Positions 54,656 through 64,000 of a stretch of 64,000 nucleotides of DNA are shown piece by piece. The stretch lies in contig OX465579.1 of NCBI GenBank assembly GCA_950022655.1, positions 177,639,263 to 177,703,262 of the forward strand, given 5' to 3'. How positions within the stretch are numbered: the first letter of the stretch is position 1; every line of letters begins with the position of its first letter. Under the pieces are notes generated by a model. It saw only the letters and a list, made by a program, of their open reading frames with translations. It ran no database searches and was not told where the DNA came from. This DNA comes from Alentia gelatinosa. Lineage: Eukaryota; Annelida; Polychaeta; Phyllodocida; Polynoidae. A program made the position numbers and the translations under genes.

Positions 54656-55429
54656 AAAATCACCCCATCAATGATATGCCCAGAAGTGCGTGTGTTATGT
54701 AACCTCTATAACAGAATTCTCACGGTGCAAGAGCAGTGGGATGAATGAAATTTAGATGGTGTTTACTGTACAAGGCTGAAATGTCTGCCTCCAGAGAGAT
54801 GCTACCTTGAAGTGAGAGCGCGAAACGTTCTCAACCATCACTGTAACCATGGCGTGCTCATAACTGTGACCTCACTGAAAGTATGACAACAGCTATAACT
54901 ACAACAACCAAACATATCCCAGATACTAGGATAAAGCAGCAACCGTCAACAAAATGATGTTTGCAGAGCACGGCCAAAGTTTGTTTTTGAATTTGTTGTG
55001 CTTGAATGGTGTTCTATGGTGAACTATGCTCGGGTCTATTGCAGAATCAAGACTTTATTCTATTTACCCGAATCATGTCCCGATCCTTCTCGGGTCAAGT
55101 TTGGTTCCTATTCAGATCAGGGCTAAAGCAGCCCCCGATAAGGGCCCGAAGAGTTATCGGCAACAAATTTGGTCAAATGGAATCAAGTCGTGACCCTAGT
55201 TTTGTAGATTAAGCATGGCTTAAGCAGAATCCGGACGATGTATTCTGAATTTGTGTGCTGTTTATCACCAAGAGGCCTCTGCACACATGCTTCCTCCCAG
55301 TCCGCCATCAGACAGTTACACCATCAGGTGGAAAAATACACTGAGCGAAAACTATTTCCCGGCCTTCGTTCTTTTTTTTAAATTTCTTTTTATATTTGCA
55401 TATTTATCACAAAGGGCTGCCATGAGTTA
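54656..55429. other. Intron 4, nothing recognised
   Basis: No feature seen. Confidence 0.35.
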
Positions 55430-55760
55430 TTCCCAAGGTTGTGGGTTTAAGCCCCACTAGAGCCACCTTTCTCGTTCATCCCCCAGCAGTGGTAGATTTA
55501 CTGTTATATCAAAGGCTAGTCCTTCTCATACCATGTCTATGTGGTGTGGTGTACAGCCACCTTTCTCCTTCATCCCCAGCAGTGGTAGATTTACTGCTAT
55601 ATCAAAGGCCAGTCCTTCTTTTTCCATGTCTATGTGGTGTGGGAAGTAACAGAACTCTTACCTAAGTAAATATGTAGGGGTGAGATTTCTATCTATATTC
55701 ATCTCATAGATTCGATCACTACCCTTGTGGCATAAAAGCAGTGAGAAAAGCAATAAATTT
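55430..55760 (+). mobile_element. 93-bp-unit SINE, two units
   Basis: A B-box-like GTGGGTTTAAGCCCCAC remnant, two units, then the body to ACTACCCTTGTGGCATAAAA. Confidence 0.85.
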
Positions 55761-55884
55761 GAATGGAGGTGTTTCCCAATGTCTTACTTTGATGAAAAGT
55801 TACTGGACTAATTGAGTATATATTTGAGAATAAATAAAGGGAGGCTCCAAGCAACCAGAGGCTTCCTGTAAGTCGATAGTTTTG

Positions 55885-56130
55885 CTCACTAAAACGCCTT
55901 CCACTTAGCCAACATACTACTTGCGGTAATGGCTATGAAAATGTCACCAATGTTGTGCACGTTAGATTTAGACACTGGATTTGTGAAACGTGCTACAAAT
56001 AATGATAATACACTCTGTACCCTTCTTGTCCTACCTCCAAGTGAATGCGTCACAAAATGAACATCACTTACCAGAAACAGTTGAAATAGCATGTTTCGGT
56101 AAAGTGGAAGCTGAGACATGGTTGGCATAG
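55885..56130 (+). repeat. Dispersed ~240-bp repeat, copy 2
   Basis: GCGGTAATGGCTATGAAAAT to ACATCACTTACCAGAAACAG, aligning with 57640-57870. Confidence 0.7.
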
Positions 56131-56770
56131 CCCGTGCCAGCTCTAGCTTCATTGCTGTTTTCTTGCCCTCTCCGGGTCTTTTTTCAGGGTTACACTATTA
56201 GCCTTGTAAACAGCACAGAGCCTACCCCGCTTCCCCTGCAACCCGCTGTGTGGTCATGAAGTTCCAGCGTGACTCATGAGATGGCACCACCAGTCAGGGG
56301 CTGACCTCCGTGATATTTATATCATTGACAGTTCAGAGCCATACCATTGGGGGGGGGGGGGGGGGGGGAGGCTACTTGTTTGGCAGATGGCAGCCCCCAT
56401 ATTAGAAGGGCTGTGTGCTGAATATCAACTTATGCGGTTTCGGCATACACTCTTCTATTGAACATTCTCATCCCTCGTCAAATTAAAAAAGATAGAGCAC
56501 ATAGCCTACCCTGTTTCTCCAGGGATCTGCTAGTGGGAATTCACAGGTATTTGCAGTGCGCACTATGAGGATGGCGACACGAGTCGGGGTCAACCTCTCT
56601 TATAATCCTTTCATGACCGAATCTGGTCTTTTGTTTGGTCTTGGTGCTAGCGGCCGTACCCATAACTGGATAGCTATGTGCTATACATGTTTGGTTCGTA
56701 TTTTTTACCTTTTTTATTAAAAAAATGTTTAGAGAGGACGAGGCATGTCTTGCTATCAGTGCAGCTACCG
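56131..56770. other. Intron 4 with a poly-G run
   Basis: About 21 G at 56349-56369. Otherwise unrecognised. Confidence 0.4.
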
Positions 56771-56779
56771 CTTGAAAAA

Positions 56780-56823
<44 letters not shown>

Positions 56824-56825
56824 TT
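56771..56825. repeat. Poly-A then (TA)n microsatellite
   Basis: A run of A followed by about 19 TA steps. Confidence 0.95.
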
Positions 56826-57639
56826 ATTAAAAAAAGATTTTTTTAGATTGTAGTTCATAATGGACCAGTCCAGCTAAGAGAGTCTGGCATCTACAATCAG
56901 CCTAGACTTGCCCACGAATACCACCTGAAAGTAGAAAAAAAGCTCAATGTGTCAAACATGCAATGATCCGATAACTGTACAGCATATCCTGCTGAACTGT
57001 CAAAAGCTACAAGAAAGTAGAAGAAAATACAAGAAAAATAATAACAACATGAAAAAAGTTGCATGAGATTATTCCAAAGAACGATTTAATCAGTTTTCCA
57101 GGAGAAGCATTTTCTTTTTGATTGTTTATGAAATTGTTGTAAACATTAAAAAGAATTGACTGAAAAAAAAATCTACGAAAGTAAAAAGCTTGAATCTTTG
57201 ATGGTTTGTATATACCCTAAGGGTCCCCTGGGATGTTAAACCACAAACAAACAAACCCGTCATACCTCACTTGTCTGACCCCCCATGTGTGACCCCCGAG
57301 TAACGTGGCTAGGTCTTGGTGTGTTTCCAGCCCATTCGGAATCACCCCCAACCCAGGTGGAGGTCAGGAGTCCAGGTCATGTCAAAGGTCAGCTGCGGGA
57401 TCGGCTGCCTGTGCCAATTGTACCGTGGGCGGAGCCCTGCCTTCCGGCATGACATGCCCATTTCACCATCTAGACACACAAGGGTGCGTAGACTTGTGCC
57501 TATGTGTAGTAGCCTGCTTGTCTTTGTGTTGTTAGTTTAGTGCGCTTCTTATTAATCAGTTCCGATTTAATTATTTCATACTTCGTTGAAACAGTTTTTC
57601 ATAGTCCCCGCTCTCTTCTCAGTCTAATGGGTGAGTTTC
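56826..57639. other. Intron 4 with SINE tail and GC-rich patch
   Basis: GGGATGTTAAACCACAAACA at about 57230 is a SINE-type tail that recurs at about 59350. Positions 57300-57500 are GC-rich with no recognised protein. Confidence 0.4.
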
Positions 57640-57870
57640 GACTAAGCCAATGTACTATTTCTGGTAAGTGATGTCAACGGCCATGAAAACGTCACCAATG
57701 TTGTACCTGTAGATTTAACACTGGAAATTTGAAAAGTGCTACAAGTAATGATAAAACACTCCGTACACTTCACGTCCTATCTCCAAGTGACTGTGGCATA
57801 AAATGAACATCACTTACCGGAAACAGTTGAAATAGCGTGATTTGGTAAAGTGGAAACTGTGCCATTGTGC
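57640..57870 (+). repeat. Dispersed ~240-bp repeat, copy 3
   Basis: TTCTGGTAAGTGATGTCAAC to AACATCACTTACCGGAAACA, i.e. inverted ends. The interior CGTCACCAATGTTGTACCTG is shared with copy 2. Confidence 0.75.
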
Positions 57871-58849
57871 CGTCAGCTTAATCGTAGAAATCTTACTCAA
57901 CGTTCATAAAAGAACTTTTTAAAAGATGGTAGAGAAAAAAGTTTAGATTGATGAGGGTCTGGGAGGGGCAGCGTGGGACAGTAGGTAGCACACAAGAGTA
58001 CAGATCACAAGATTTGCAATTTAAGTCCCAATTCTTGGTTTTTAATTTTTTGTCAGTTCCCCGTTGACAGTTGGCAGTGCTTACCATCTCTTCTTCAGAT
58101 TTAGGGGGGGGGGGGGGAATAAGAAAAAAAAGAAAAATCCCAATGCTTACCCTTTACTTCTTTGCATGCTTCTCATATATCATAGATTATAATTGTTCAT
58201 GATATGACAATAGCTGTTACTAATGTTATCAAGCACCTTTAACAGTTAAGACTAACAACTAACCAACCATAAATCTACATTGATCGATTAGGTTATTGCT
58301 GTACAGGTCAGAATCGAGTACTTTATTTATCCATTCATTACAAAGGCCTCATTAAAAATGTAGGGGACACAGTAGTCCACTACATATTGTTTCCAAGATA
58401 TCAGAAACATAGCGAATTACGGATTTAAACCCACTGATCAAGGACTCAAAGCTAGTGATTTTCTTCTTTTTTTTCCTTCTTAATTTAGTACATACGGTTC
58501 TAGCACTAGGCTAGGTATAGGGTGGTACAGTCAAAGGTAGAGGATTCATATTCATCGATTACAAATACATAGAAAAAAAAGAGAATTTAAAAAAAAATAT
58601 ATATATATGAAATGGGTTAGTATGGTGATGATGGGTGAAAGTTATGATACCCATTCATAAACTGAGTATTCACTTTTGTCCTCTCACTTGAATTCTTTCC
58701 CACAAGAGACTTCCTCGATATTTCGGAGTATGAAAATAGTTACTGCAGTTGATACGCACTCGATTAAATTTGATCTTGGAGGGTAATCATTATGTATACA
58801 TTTGGTGTTTGTTCAGTAGACTGACTTGTATACCACAGTGGTGGTGATA
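57871..58849. other. Intron 4, nothing recognised
   Basis: A poly-G run at about 58104-58117 and a short TA run at about 58598. Otherwise unremarkable. Confidence 0.35.
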
Positions 58850-58985
58850 AAACCTGTGAGATGAATTCATGTAGAAATCTCACCACTACATATTTACCGA
58901 GGTGAGAGTTCTTTAACTTCCCACACCACATAGACATGGTATGAGAAGGACTGGCCTTTGATATAGCAGTAAATCTACCACTGGG
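58850..58985 (-). mobile_element. 93-bp-unit SINE, inverted fragment
   Basis: ACATATTTACCGAGGTGAGA, TTCCCACACCACATAGACAT and GATATAGCAGTAAATCTACC are the complement of the unit/body junction. It is the only clearly inverted copy of this SINE seen here. Confidence 0.85.
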
Positions 58986-59505
58986 TTGTCATTAGGTGAC
59001 TTGGCTAACTTTCGTCAGTTTAAGGTATATAATAATACAAAACAGGCTTACACCTTTGTAAGTCAAAATAGTTGGTAAAATTATTTATCAGTGATACCCC
59101 TCTGTACGAACATTGTAAGCCAGTTTCCCTATATTATACAGAAACAGGGTTACTGTAGTTGTAACATTAAAACTACGCAGTAAAATTGTCATTTAGATTG
59201 TCTCGAGGTAGATGGATATTCCTATTGACAGTCAGTCTGTTTGCGATTTACTGTATACTATAGTATGGCTAAATTATACCTGACATTGATATCAATTGAA
59301 TGTCAATTAAATGACTACCCTGTTGGTCCCTATATACCTGCAGGGGGCCCTGGGATGTTAAACCACAAACAAACAAACAAACTGTACCCTATACGTCACA
59401 GTGTGACATACCGCCATAAATACGTCATGGGTAGGAGCGGGCAGTATGTGTAGGAGATATATAATGATATATATAGTAAATTAGATTATTTACCATATTG
59501 GTACA
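58986..59505. other. Intron 4 with a SINE tail
   Basis: GGGCCCTGGGATGTTAAACC then ACAAACAAACAAAC (59338-59382). Nothing else. Confidence 0.4.
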
Positions 59506-59600
59506 TACTCGCACACCACATTTCTTTCGATGAAATATTCCACAAGCTCGTAGAGTGAGTGGAATATTTTTATTGAAAGAAATAAGGTACGCGAGTACGA
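59506..59600. repeat. Hairpin TTTCTTTCGATGAAATATTC
   Basis: TTTCTTTCGATGAAATATTCCAC faces GTGGAATATTTTTATTGAAAGAAA around AAGCTCGTAGAGTGA, and outer GTACATACTCGC faces GCGAGTACG. The plan resembles the composite hairpins. Confidence 0.7.
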
Positions 59601-60224
59601 ACCAATAAAGTTAATACATTTTACTTTTATAATATACCTTCATGTGTAAATACTTGGTAAAATACTTGGTAAAATGTTACGGCGACCGAGCTGGCTTCAA
59701 AGTGTGCTGGTAGTTATGTTGACATCTTACCAAAGTTGAACTTTGGCCACTCTCCAACCTGATTGGTCGGTGACATTTTATTCAGCCAATCACAACACAT
59801 ATTCAAAGTATGTTGGTACGGTTTTATCAATACCAATAACGCAGCAACGGTTGGTATTTGTGTAACATACTGGCGTAGGGAGCCAAAGTGAACCCATTAA
59901 ACAGCAGATATCTGTGGTCAAGACGGATGCCAGTAAGAACGAGGCTTTAGTGCCGAAGCTATGGGGGTTTGAGGCTAGAATTTAGTTTTTGTCTTGTTTG
60001 CTACTATTGAAGTGTAGTTTACTACAATCATCTCTGAATATGTCTGTCTTGGAACTACGATGACAGTTATTAAGTGTATGAAAAATATGGATTTAAAAGA
60101 TTGAGTTATGTAGTGAGGGTGATGTTTTCGTCCCAGGCTGATGTTTTTGTCCCAGGCAGACCATGATAGCCAATTTCTTGGGGCTATCATTGGTAGAGAA
60201 ATAACCATTTTCATCGATATTTGA
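59601..60224. other. Intron 4, partial 424-bp-unit relative at its end
   Basis: From about 60100, GATGTTTTCGTCCCAGG repeats resemble the GACGTTTTCGTCCCGCTCT motifs of 37283-38475. The rest is unrecognised. Confidence 0.45.
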
Positions 60225-60390
60225 AGGTATATAGGAATAGGGAAACAAAGTACCGGTAAGCAAAAGTCAAAGTTACTCGGTGACCAGAAAAATTATTGCC
60301 CACGGCTGACGCCTTGGGCAGTAATTTTTCCGGTCCTCACCTCGTAACTTTGAACTTTTGCTCACCGGAACATAGTTTCCCTCTATCATA
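60225..60390. mobile_element. Hairpin of the GGAATAGGGAAAC type
   Basis: TATAGGAATAGGGAAAC and AAAGTTACTCGGTGACC face CTCACCTCGTAACTTTGAAC and GTTTCCCTCTAT around CCCACGGCTGACGCCTTGGG. Confidence 0.75.
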
Positions 60391-60988
60391 TACTAGCGCT
60401 GCCCATAGGCACCAGGGTTAGGGATCAGTTTATTCCACAGTATGAAGGTGAGTATGTAGGAGATAAAACTGATACATCTGTTACTCCCTGGAGTGAGGTC
60501 AAGTACCAAGTACAAGGTGCAGTGAAGGCCACTGAAGATACCTATTGTTTTTGTCCTCGTATCGATATGAACGTCCCAAAGTACAGCTTAGTGGGGGTTG
60601 GGGAGGGACTGACCTTTATATTACTGGGCTCTGGAAACCTATGTTGGCCGTGTTAGTGTAACTTCTCATCTATATCTCTTTTTTTTTATGCAAATATTCT
60701 ATTTTGTGAGCAATTCCTTTATTTCACTTCATATCTTAGAATCTGATTTACTTCCGTGGCTCCTCTTTTCATTGTCTTCCATTGTATTTCACCTTACATT
60801 TATTCCATTTGTTTGTGGTCTCTAGTTTGCTCCATTTCTTTTCAAATCTTTTTTTTTTAATAAGTCCTTGCCTTCTCTAACGCCTAACTGACTCTTACTC
60901 TTACACAATTTGCCATTTTTTTATATTTTTCTCCTCATTGTCTTCTTCTCTCTCTCTAAAGCGTTTTTTCTTCTCGAGTTAATTGTTT
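60391..60988. other. Intron 4, T-rich
   Basis: Nothing recognised. Confidence 0.35.
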
Positions 60989-60994
60989 TTGACA

Positions 60995-61414
60995 CAGGGT
61001 TCGTACAGAGCCTGGAAAACCTGGACAAATCTGGAATTGTGCTTTTTGGTTTTCCAGGCCTGAAAAAGCCCGGAATTCTCATAGAGAGCCTGGAAAAACC
61101 TGGAAAATTTAGTTTTGCATGAGAAGAATTTATTTAGTCTTTGAAATTCTGGTCATTATTAGCTTCCTTTAAGTATGGTACCTGACTGCCTATTAAATTT
61201 CAGTGACTTGGATTAAATCATCCCAAAAATCCTATATTTGACCACTGAAATTCCAGTAGTAAAGAAAATAAAGAAAGTTTTACCTAAATTTGGTGATGAA
61301 TCAGACATGGTTTTAAAAACAGTGACCAGATATGCCTGGAAAAAGATATATATGAGCCTGGAAAAGCCTGGAAAAAGCCGGGAATTTTATTTGGCTGTCT
61401 ATGTGCGAACCCTG
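60995..61414. mobile_element. hAT-like MITE CAGGGTTCG...CGAACCCTG, 6-bp TSD
   Basis: CAGGGTTCGTACAGAGCCTG and CTATGTGCGAACCCTG ends, flanked by TTGACA on both sides (60989-60994, 61415-61420). GCCTGGAAAAACCTGGAAAA motifs are subterminal at both ends. A short ORF is not transposase-like. Confidence 0.85.
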
Positions 61415-61699
61415 TTGACAAACACCATTTTACCATATAAGGTCCATATAGAAAGGGCACATCCAGTCTACTTTAAACACAAGATTCTTGAGTGCTGTAG
61501 ATTTTAGAATTTGTGGATTAATTATTCAAAAAACCAGTCTGGTTATGAATGTACATTCTGAACTGCTATATTGTGCATGTCTAGGGGAGGTAGTTTTCGT
61601 GACACCCCAGAAATCAGAAGAAAAAACATAATAAATATTTTTAAAAAAGAAGGGAGGCAGTTTCCTATTGATTTAAATTCATTATGTCTCTTTAAAATA
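61415..61699. other. Intron 4, nothing recognised
   Basis: No feature seen. Confidence 0.3.
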
Positions 61700-61960
61700 C
61701 TACCTTGTTCGCTACTAAAGAATTGATTGCACCAGGACATGCGATCTAAGCCGATTTGTTGACTCGCTAGGTCGGGATGAATCATGCGAGTATGTCTGGT
61801 TGGATCGCTGTGGTGGAAGAGCCTGCAGTGAGCGATAATAGGGGCTCCACACACAGTGGTAATGATCTTGCATGATTTAGTACGCTCCCGCAAGATGCAG
61901 CCAGATGCTGCTGCAAGACACAGCCCATCCCTGCCAAGCAAATAAAATTTGTGCCGGTGG
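61700..61960. repeat. Repeat related to 14400-15065
   Basis: GATAATAGGGGCTCCACACA, TAATGATCTTGCATGATTTA and GTCTGGTTGGATCGC are complements of blocks at 14440-14520 and 15040-15060. The minus-strand ORF of 132 codons has no recognised domain. Confidence 0.5.
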
Positions 61961-62549
61961 AATTAGCGAAGTGATAAGGCCAATTGCGTTAATATAGGCC
62001 ACTTATATGTAGACGCTGTGGGTATTTATGATTTAGGACATATAGCTATGGAATTATGCGGGTGGCCATCTCGCCCCAAATGCCAAACAAAACACCAGGG
62101 TGCGGATATCAATGGATTATTATAACAGTCGATAAAAGCTGTCTTTCGACTAAAGTGGCGCCGTCTTAGCTGTTCATACTTGAACTTGCCCATTATCCTG
62201 GCGGATGACGGAGGAAATAGGAAACACTCTGTGCCCTATTAAGCCTCCTGTCGCTTCTCGTCACTAGATTACGATTTATGTCTTAAAGATTAATCACCGT
62301 TCATATACATAATTATCATCTTTTGATGATAGGACTTAATTTAACTTATCGTGTTACCATGATAATGATTCTCATGCCATGAACCTCTTTTCAGTTTTTT
62401 GTTTACATGATTAATCATAAGATATCCCTAATTGGCATGTTCATTATTACTCTTAAGTTTATACTCACTGATTACAAACAGCCCGAATATACTGACCACC
62501 CACTTCCTAGTTCCGGTGTCTCAGTTAATGTTCATGCGGGGACGGAAAT
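61961..62549. other. Intron 4, nothing recognised
   Basis: No clear feature. Confidence 0.3.
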
Positions 62550-62800
62550 ATTCGGGGATGCCAGTTTTCAATGTTTTCAGTTTCAGAATAAATTTTTTAA
62601 ATTCCTCGTGTAATATTGATATACCAACTGCTATTAAAAGTGCCCAATTCAACCACAGCCCATGATCCCCCACTGACCCTCTGCACTGACCCATGTAGAA
62701 ATTTAAGCTTTCCCTTTACACTGTAATGCGTAAACTCTGTATTGCAATAAGAAATATTTCAATGTGTTTTTTTCTGACCCCCAACTAGTAACCCTGAATA
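62550..62800. mobile_element. CAGGGATG element fragment
   Basis: GGGGATGCCAGTTTTCAATG, CAATTCAACCACAGCCC and TTTCTGACCCCCAACTAG in family order; decayed. Confidence 0.55.
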
Positions 62801-62949
62801 TTACAAACCATAATATAATTCTTGTCTTGTACAAAACAGATGCCCTTGATGCCTCTCACTGATTTTTACCCGCTCTAAGTATGCTTACTGATAAAATCCT
62901 CGCGTAGCGCAAGTCCTCATACAAAGATTATATTGTTAAGAAAATTACG

Positions 62950-63180
62950 TTACCACCAAAAGGTGGTAGATTTACTGCTATATCAAAGGCCAGTTCTTCT
63001 CATACAATGTCTATGTGGTGTGGTGTGCAGCCACCTTTCTCCTTCATCCCCAGCAGTTGTGGACTTACTGCTATATCAAAGACCAAGCCTTTTCCTACAA
63101 AGTCTATGTGGTGTGGGAAGTTAAAGCTCTTTCAATAAAAAAAACCCTTACGGTCCCATGAGACATTAAACAAACCAAGA
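62950..63180 (+). mobile_element. 93-bp-unit SINE, two units, no head
   Basis: GGTGGTAGATTTACTGCTAT and a second unit 93 bases on; short tail GAGACATTAAACAAACCAA. Confidence 0.85.
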
Positions 63181-63214
63181 TACCAATCCAATCATGTAAG
63201 AGGGGCAATTTTAG

Positions 63215-63455
63215 AGATGGCAGTTTTCCTCTTTTCCGAGAAAGTCCTCGTTTTCATTGTCAGTTTACTAATAAACAAATTCTTGTGTAAAAACAAAAAG
63301 AAAATAAATTGGGCCTCATTCACACCAATAAACAGTGGTTTAACCCTTCCCAAACACACCCCAGCCCCATTCTGTATTTCCTCAGTCTCTGGGGCAGTAA
63401 ATTACACATGAAAAGTTTTTCCTATTCTCCTCATGACCCGACCAACATCCCTGGG
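63215..63455. mobile_element. CAGGGATG element copy
   Basis: AGATGGCAGTTTTCCTCTTT, CACACCAATAAACAGTGG, CTCAGTCTCTGGGGCAGTAA and GACCAACATCCCTGG. Confidence 0.65.
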
Positions 63456-63500
63456 AGGTAAAAACTCTTAGCATCAAAGATGTTTAATATTCTCAATATC

Positions 63501-63773
63501 AGTTTACTAGGGAGACTTGTTGTAATCTAAGTTGGCATTGTTACAACACCCACGATAACCTGTGTATCGTCAGTCAACGCCAGGTTAAATCACCAGATTG
63601 CCGATTATTCATAAATCTATAAGATGTTCTTTGTGACAGAGTCTCAGATGTCCTGTCAGAAGAGCGTAGACGTCTTACGCAATGTTTATTTTGATTTTAT
63701 TGTCGTAAAAAACTTATACTTAAGTTTATCTTGAAGTTTGGGGTTCTAAATATAAGTTTACTAGAGAGACTTG
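63501..63773 (+). repeat. Inserted copy of intron 1 segment with 19-bp flanking repeats
   Basis: Positions 63519-63746 match intron 1 (20030-20263). The flanks AGTTTACTAGGGAGACTTG (63501-63519) and AGTTTACTAGAGAGACTTG (63755-63773) differ at one base and look like a target duplication. Confidence 0.85.
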
Positions 63774-63909
63774 ATTTAGCGAAGATAGTTTACTTATTAA
63801 TTATAATGTTACTGAGGTCGTTGAGAAATAACCTCACAACTTGCATACTGTGTTAGAAATGTTAATTAATGTTGTTTAACTAATTAACGTGTATCTTTAT
63901 ATATTTCAG

Positions 63910-63979
63910 CGCTTCAGCCCTTCAAAAAAACCAAGAGTTAGAGTTTGAAAGGAATTTGGAAAGATTTCGCTTTTTAAAA
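63910..63979 (+). CDS. ACO1: IRP1 coding exon 5 (last in window)
   Basis: The acceptor is TATATATTTCAG and the donor AAA|GTAAGT, almost at the window edge. It encodes (S)ASALQKNQELEFERNLER and FRFLK, matching the SLQKNQDLEFERN...RFxFLK block of IRP1. It leaves in phase 0 after residue 163. The next exon, expected to start near a WGSQAF-like motif, lies outside the window. Confidence 0.95.
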
Positions 63980-64000
63980 GTAAGTATGATTTTTTTTCCG

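Larger units (their letters stand above)
19770..63979 (+). other. ACO1: IRP1/ACO1 gene, 5' part (5 coding exons, runs off window)
   Basis: Cytosolic aconitase / iron regulatory protein 1. With a 4Fe-4S cluster the family isomerises citrate to isocitrate; without it, the protein binds iron-responsive elements in mRNAs. Exons 19770-19782, 22601-22699, 46227-46395, 52859-52996 and 63910-63979 total 489 bases and join in frame as 163 residues. All donors are GT and all acceptors AG. Residues equivalent to active-site Gln, Asp and His are present (Q91, D130, H131). The cluster cysteines and the C-terminal domain lie downstream of the window. The introns total about 43.7 kb and are filled with SINEs, MITEs and minisatellites. 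IRP1 is preferred over IRP2 because it is the usual invertebrate form, but the diagnostic IRP2 insertion lies in a part not fully covered. Confidence 0.93.

Overview
The window looks like nuclear DNA of a protostome invertebrate, most probably a bivalve mollusc. Two genes are recognisable and both are split by introns. One is an innexin, a gap-junction family that points to a protostome or cnidarian. Long introns packed with tRNA-derived SINEs, small inverted-repeat elements and minisatellites fit a mollusc. The species cannot be fixed from the sequence alone. No prokaryotic signals, CRISPR arrays, rRNA genes or functional tRNA genes were seen.

Layout. Positions 1-6900 hold only repeats: a 44-bp minisatellite with a unique tail, composite palindromic elements and a SINE. 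Positions 7082-11255 (minus strand) carry a complete two-exon innexin of 414 codons with a 2.9-kb intron, in which three composite palindromes lie head to tail. Positions 11500-19500 are intergenic and repeat-rich: a foldback around a TATG microsatellite, a second inverted copy of the 44-bp array, a 106-bp array and an 887-bp TA-flanked element. From 19770 to the right edge (plus strand) runs the 5' part of a cytosolic aconitase / iron regulatory protein 1 gene (IRP1/ACO1). Five coding exons join in frame for 163 codons; the rest of the gene lies beyond the window. Its introns are about 2.8, 23.5, 6.5 and 10.9 kb and contain almost all the remaining mobile DNA.

The two genes are divergently oriented about 8.5 kb apart and have no evident functional link: one is a membrane channel, the other an Fe-S enzyme that can also act as an iron-sensing RNA-binding protein.

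The most interesting material is the repeat biology. (1) More than 20 composite elements pair a module bounded by TTATCYYACCCC / GGGGTRRGATAAA with a long hairpin. The hairpin arms differ between subfamilies, but the apex is often similar (TCAC..GGC-TTC/GAA-GCC..GTGA). (2) A SINE carries a variable number of 93-bp (31-codon) internal repeats, and one insertion with a 12-bp target duplication suggests its 5' end lies about 110 bp upstream of the tRNA-like part. (3) A repeat array abuts IRP1 exon 3 and probably supplies its branch point. (4) A 234-bp piece of IRP1 intron 1 recurs in intron 4 between 19-bp direct repeats. All calls are from reading the sequence by eye; no alignment or database search was run.
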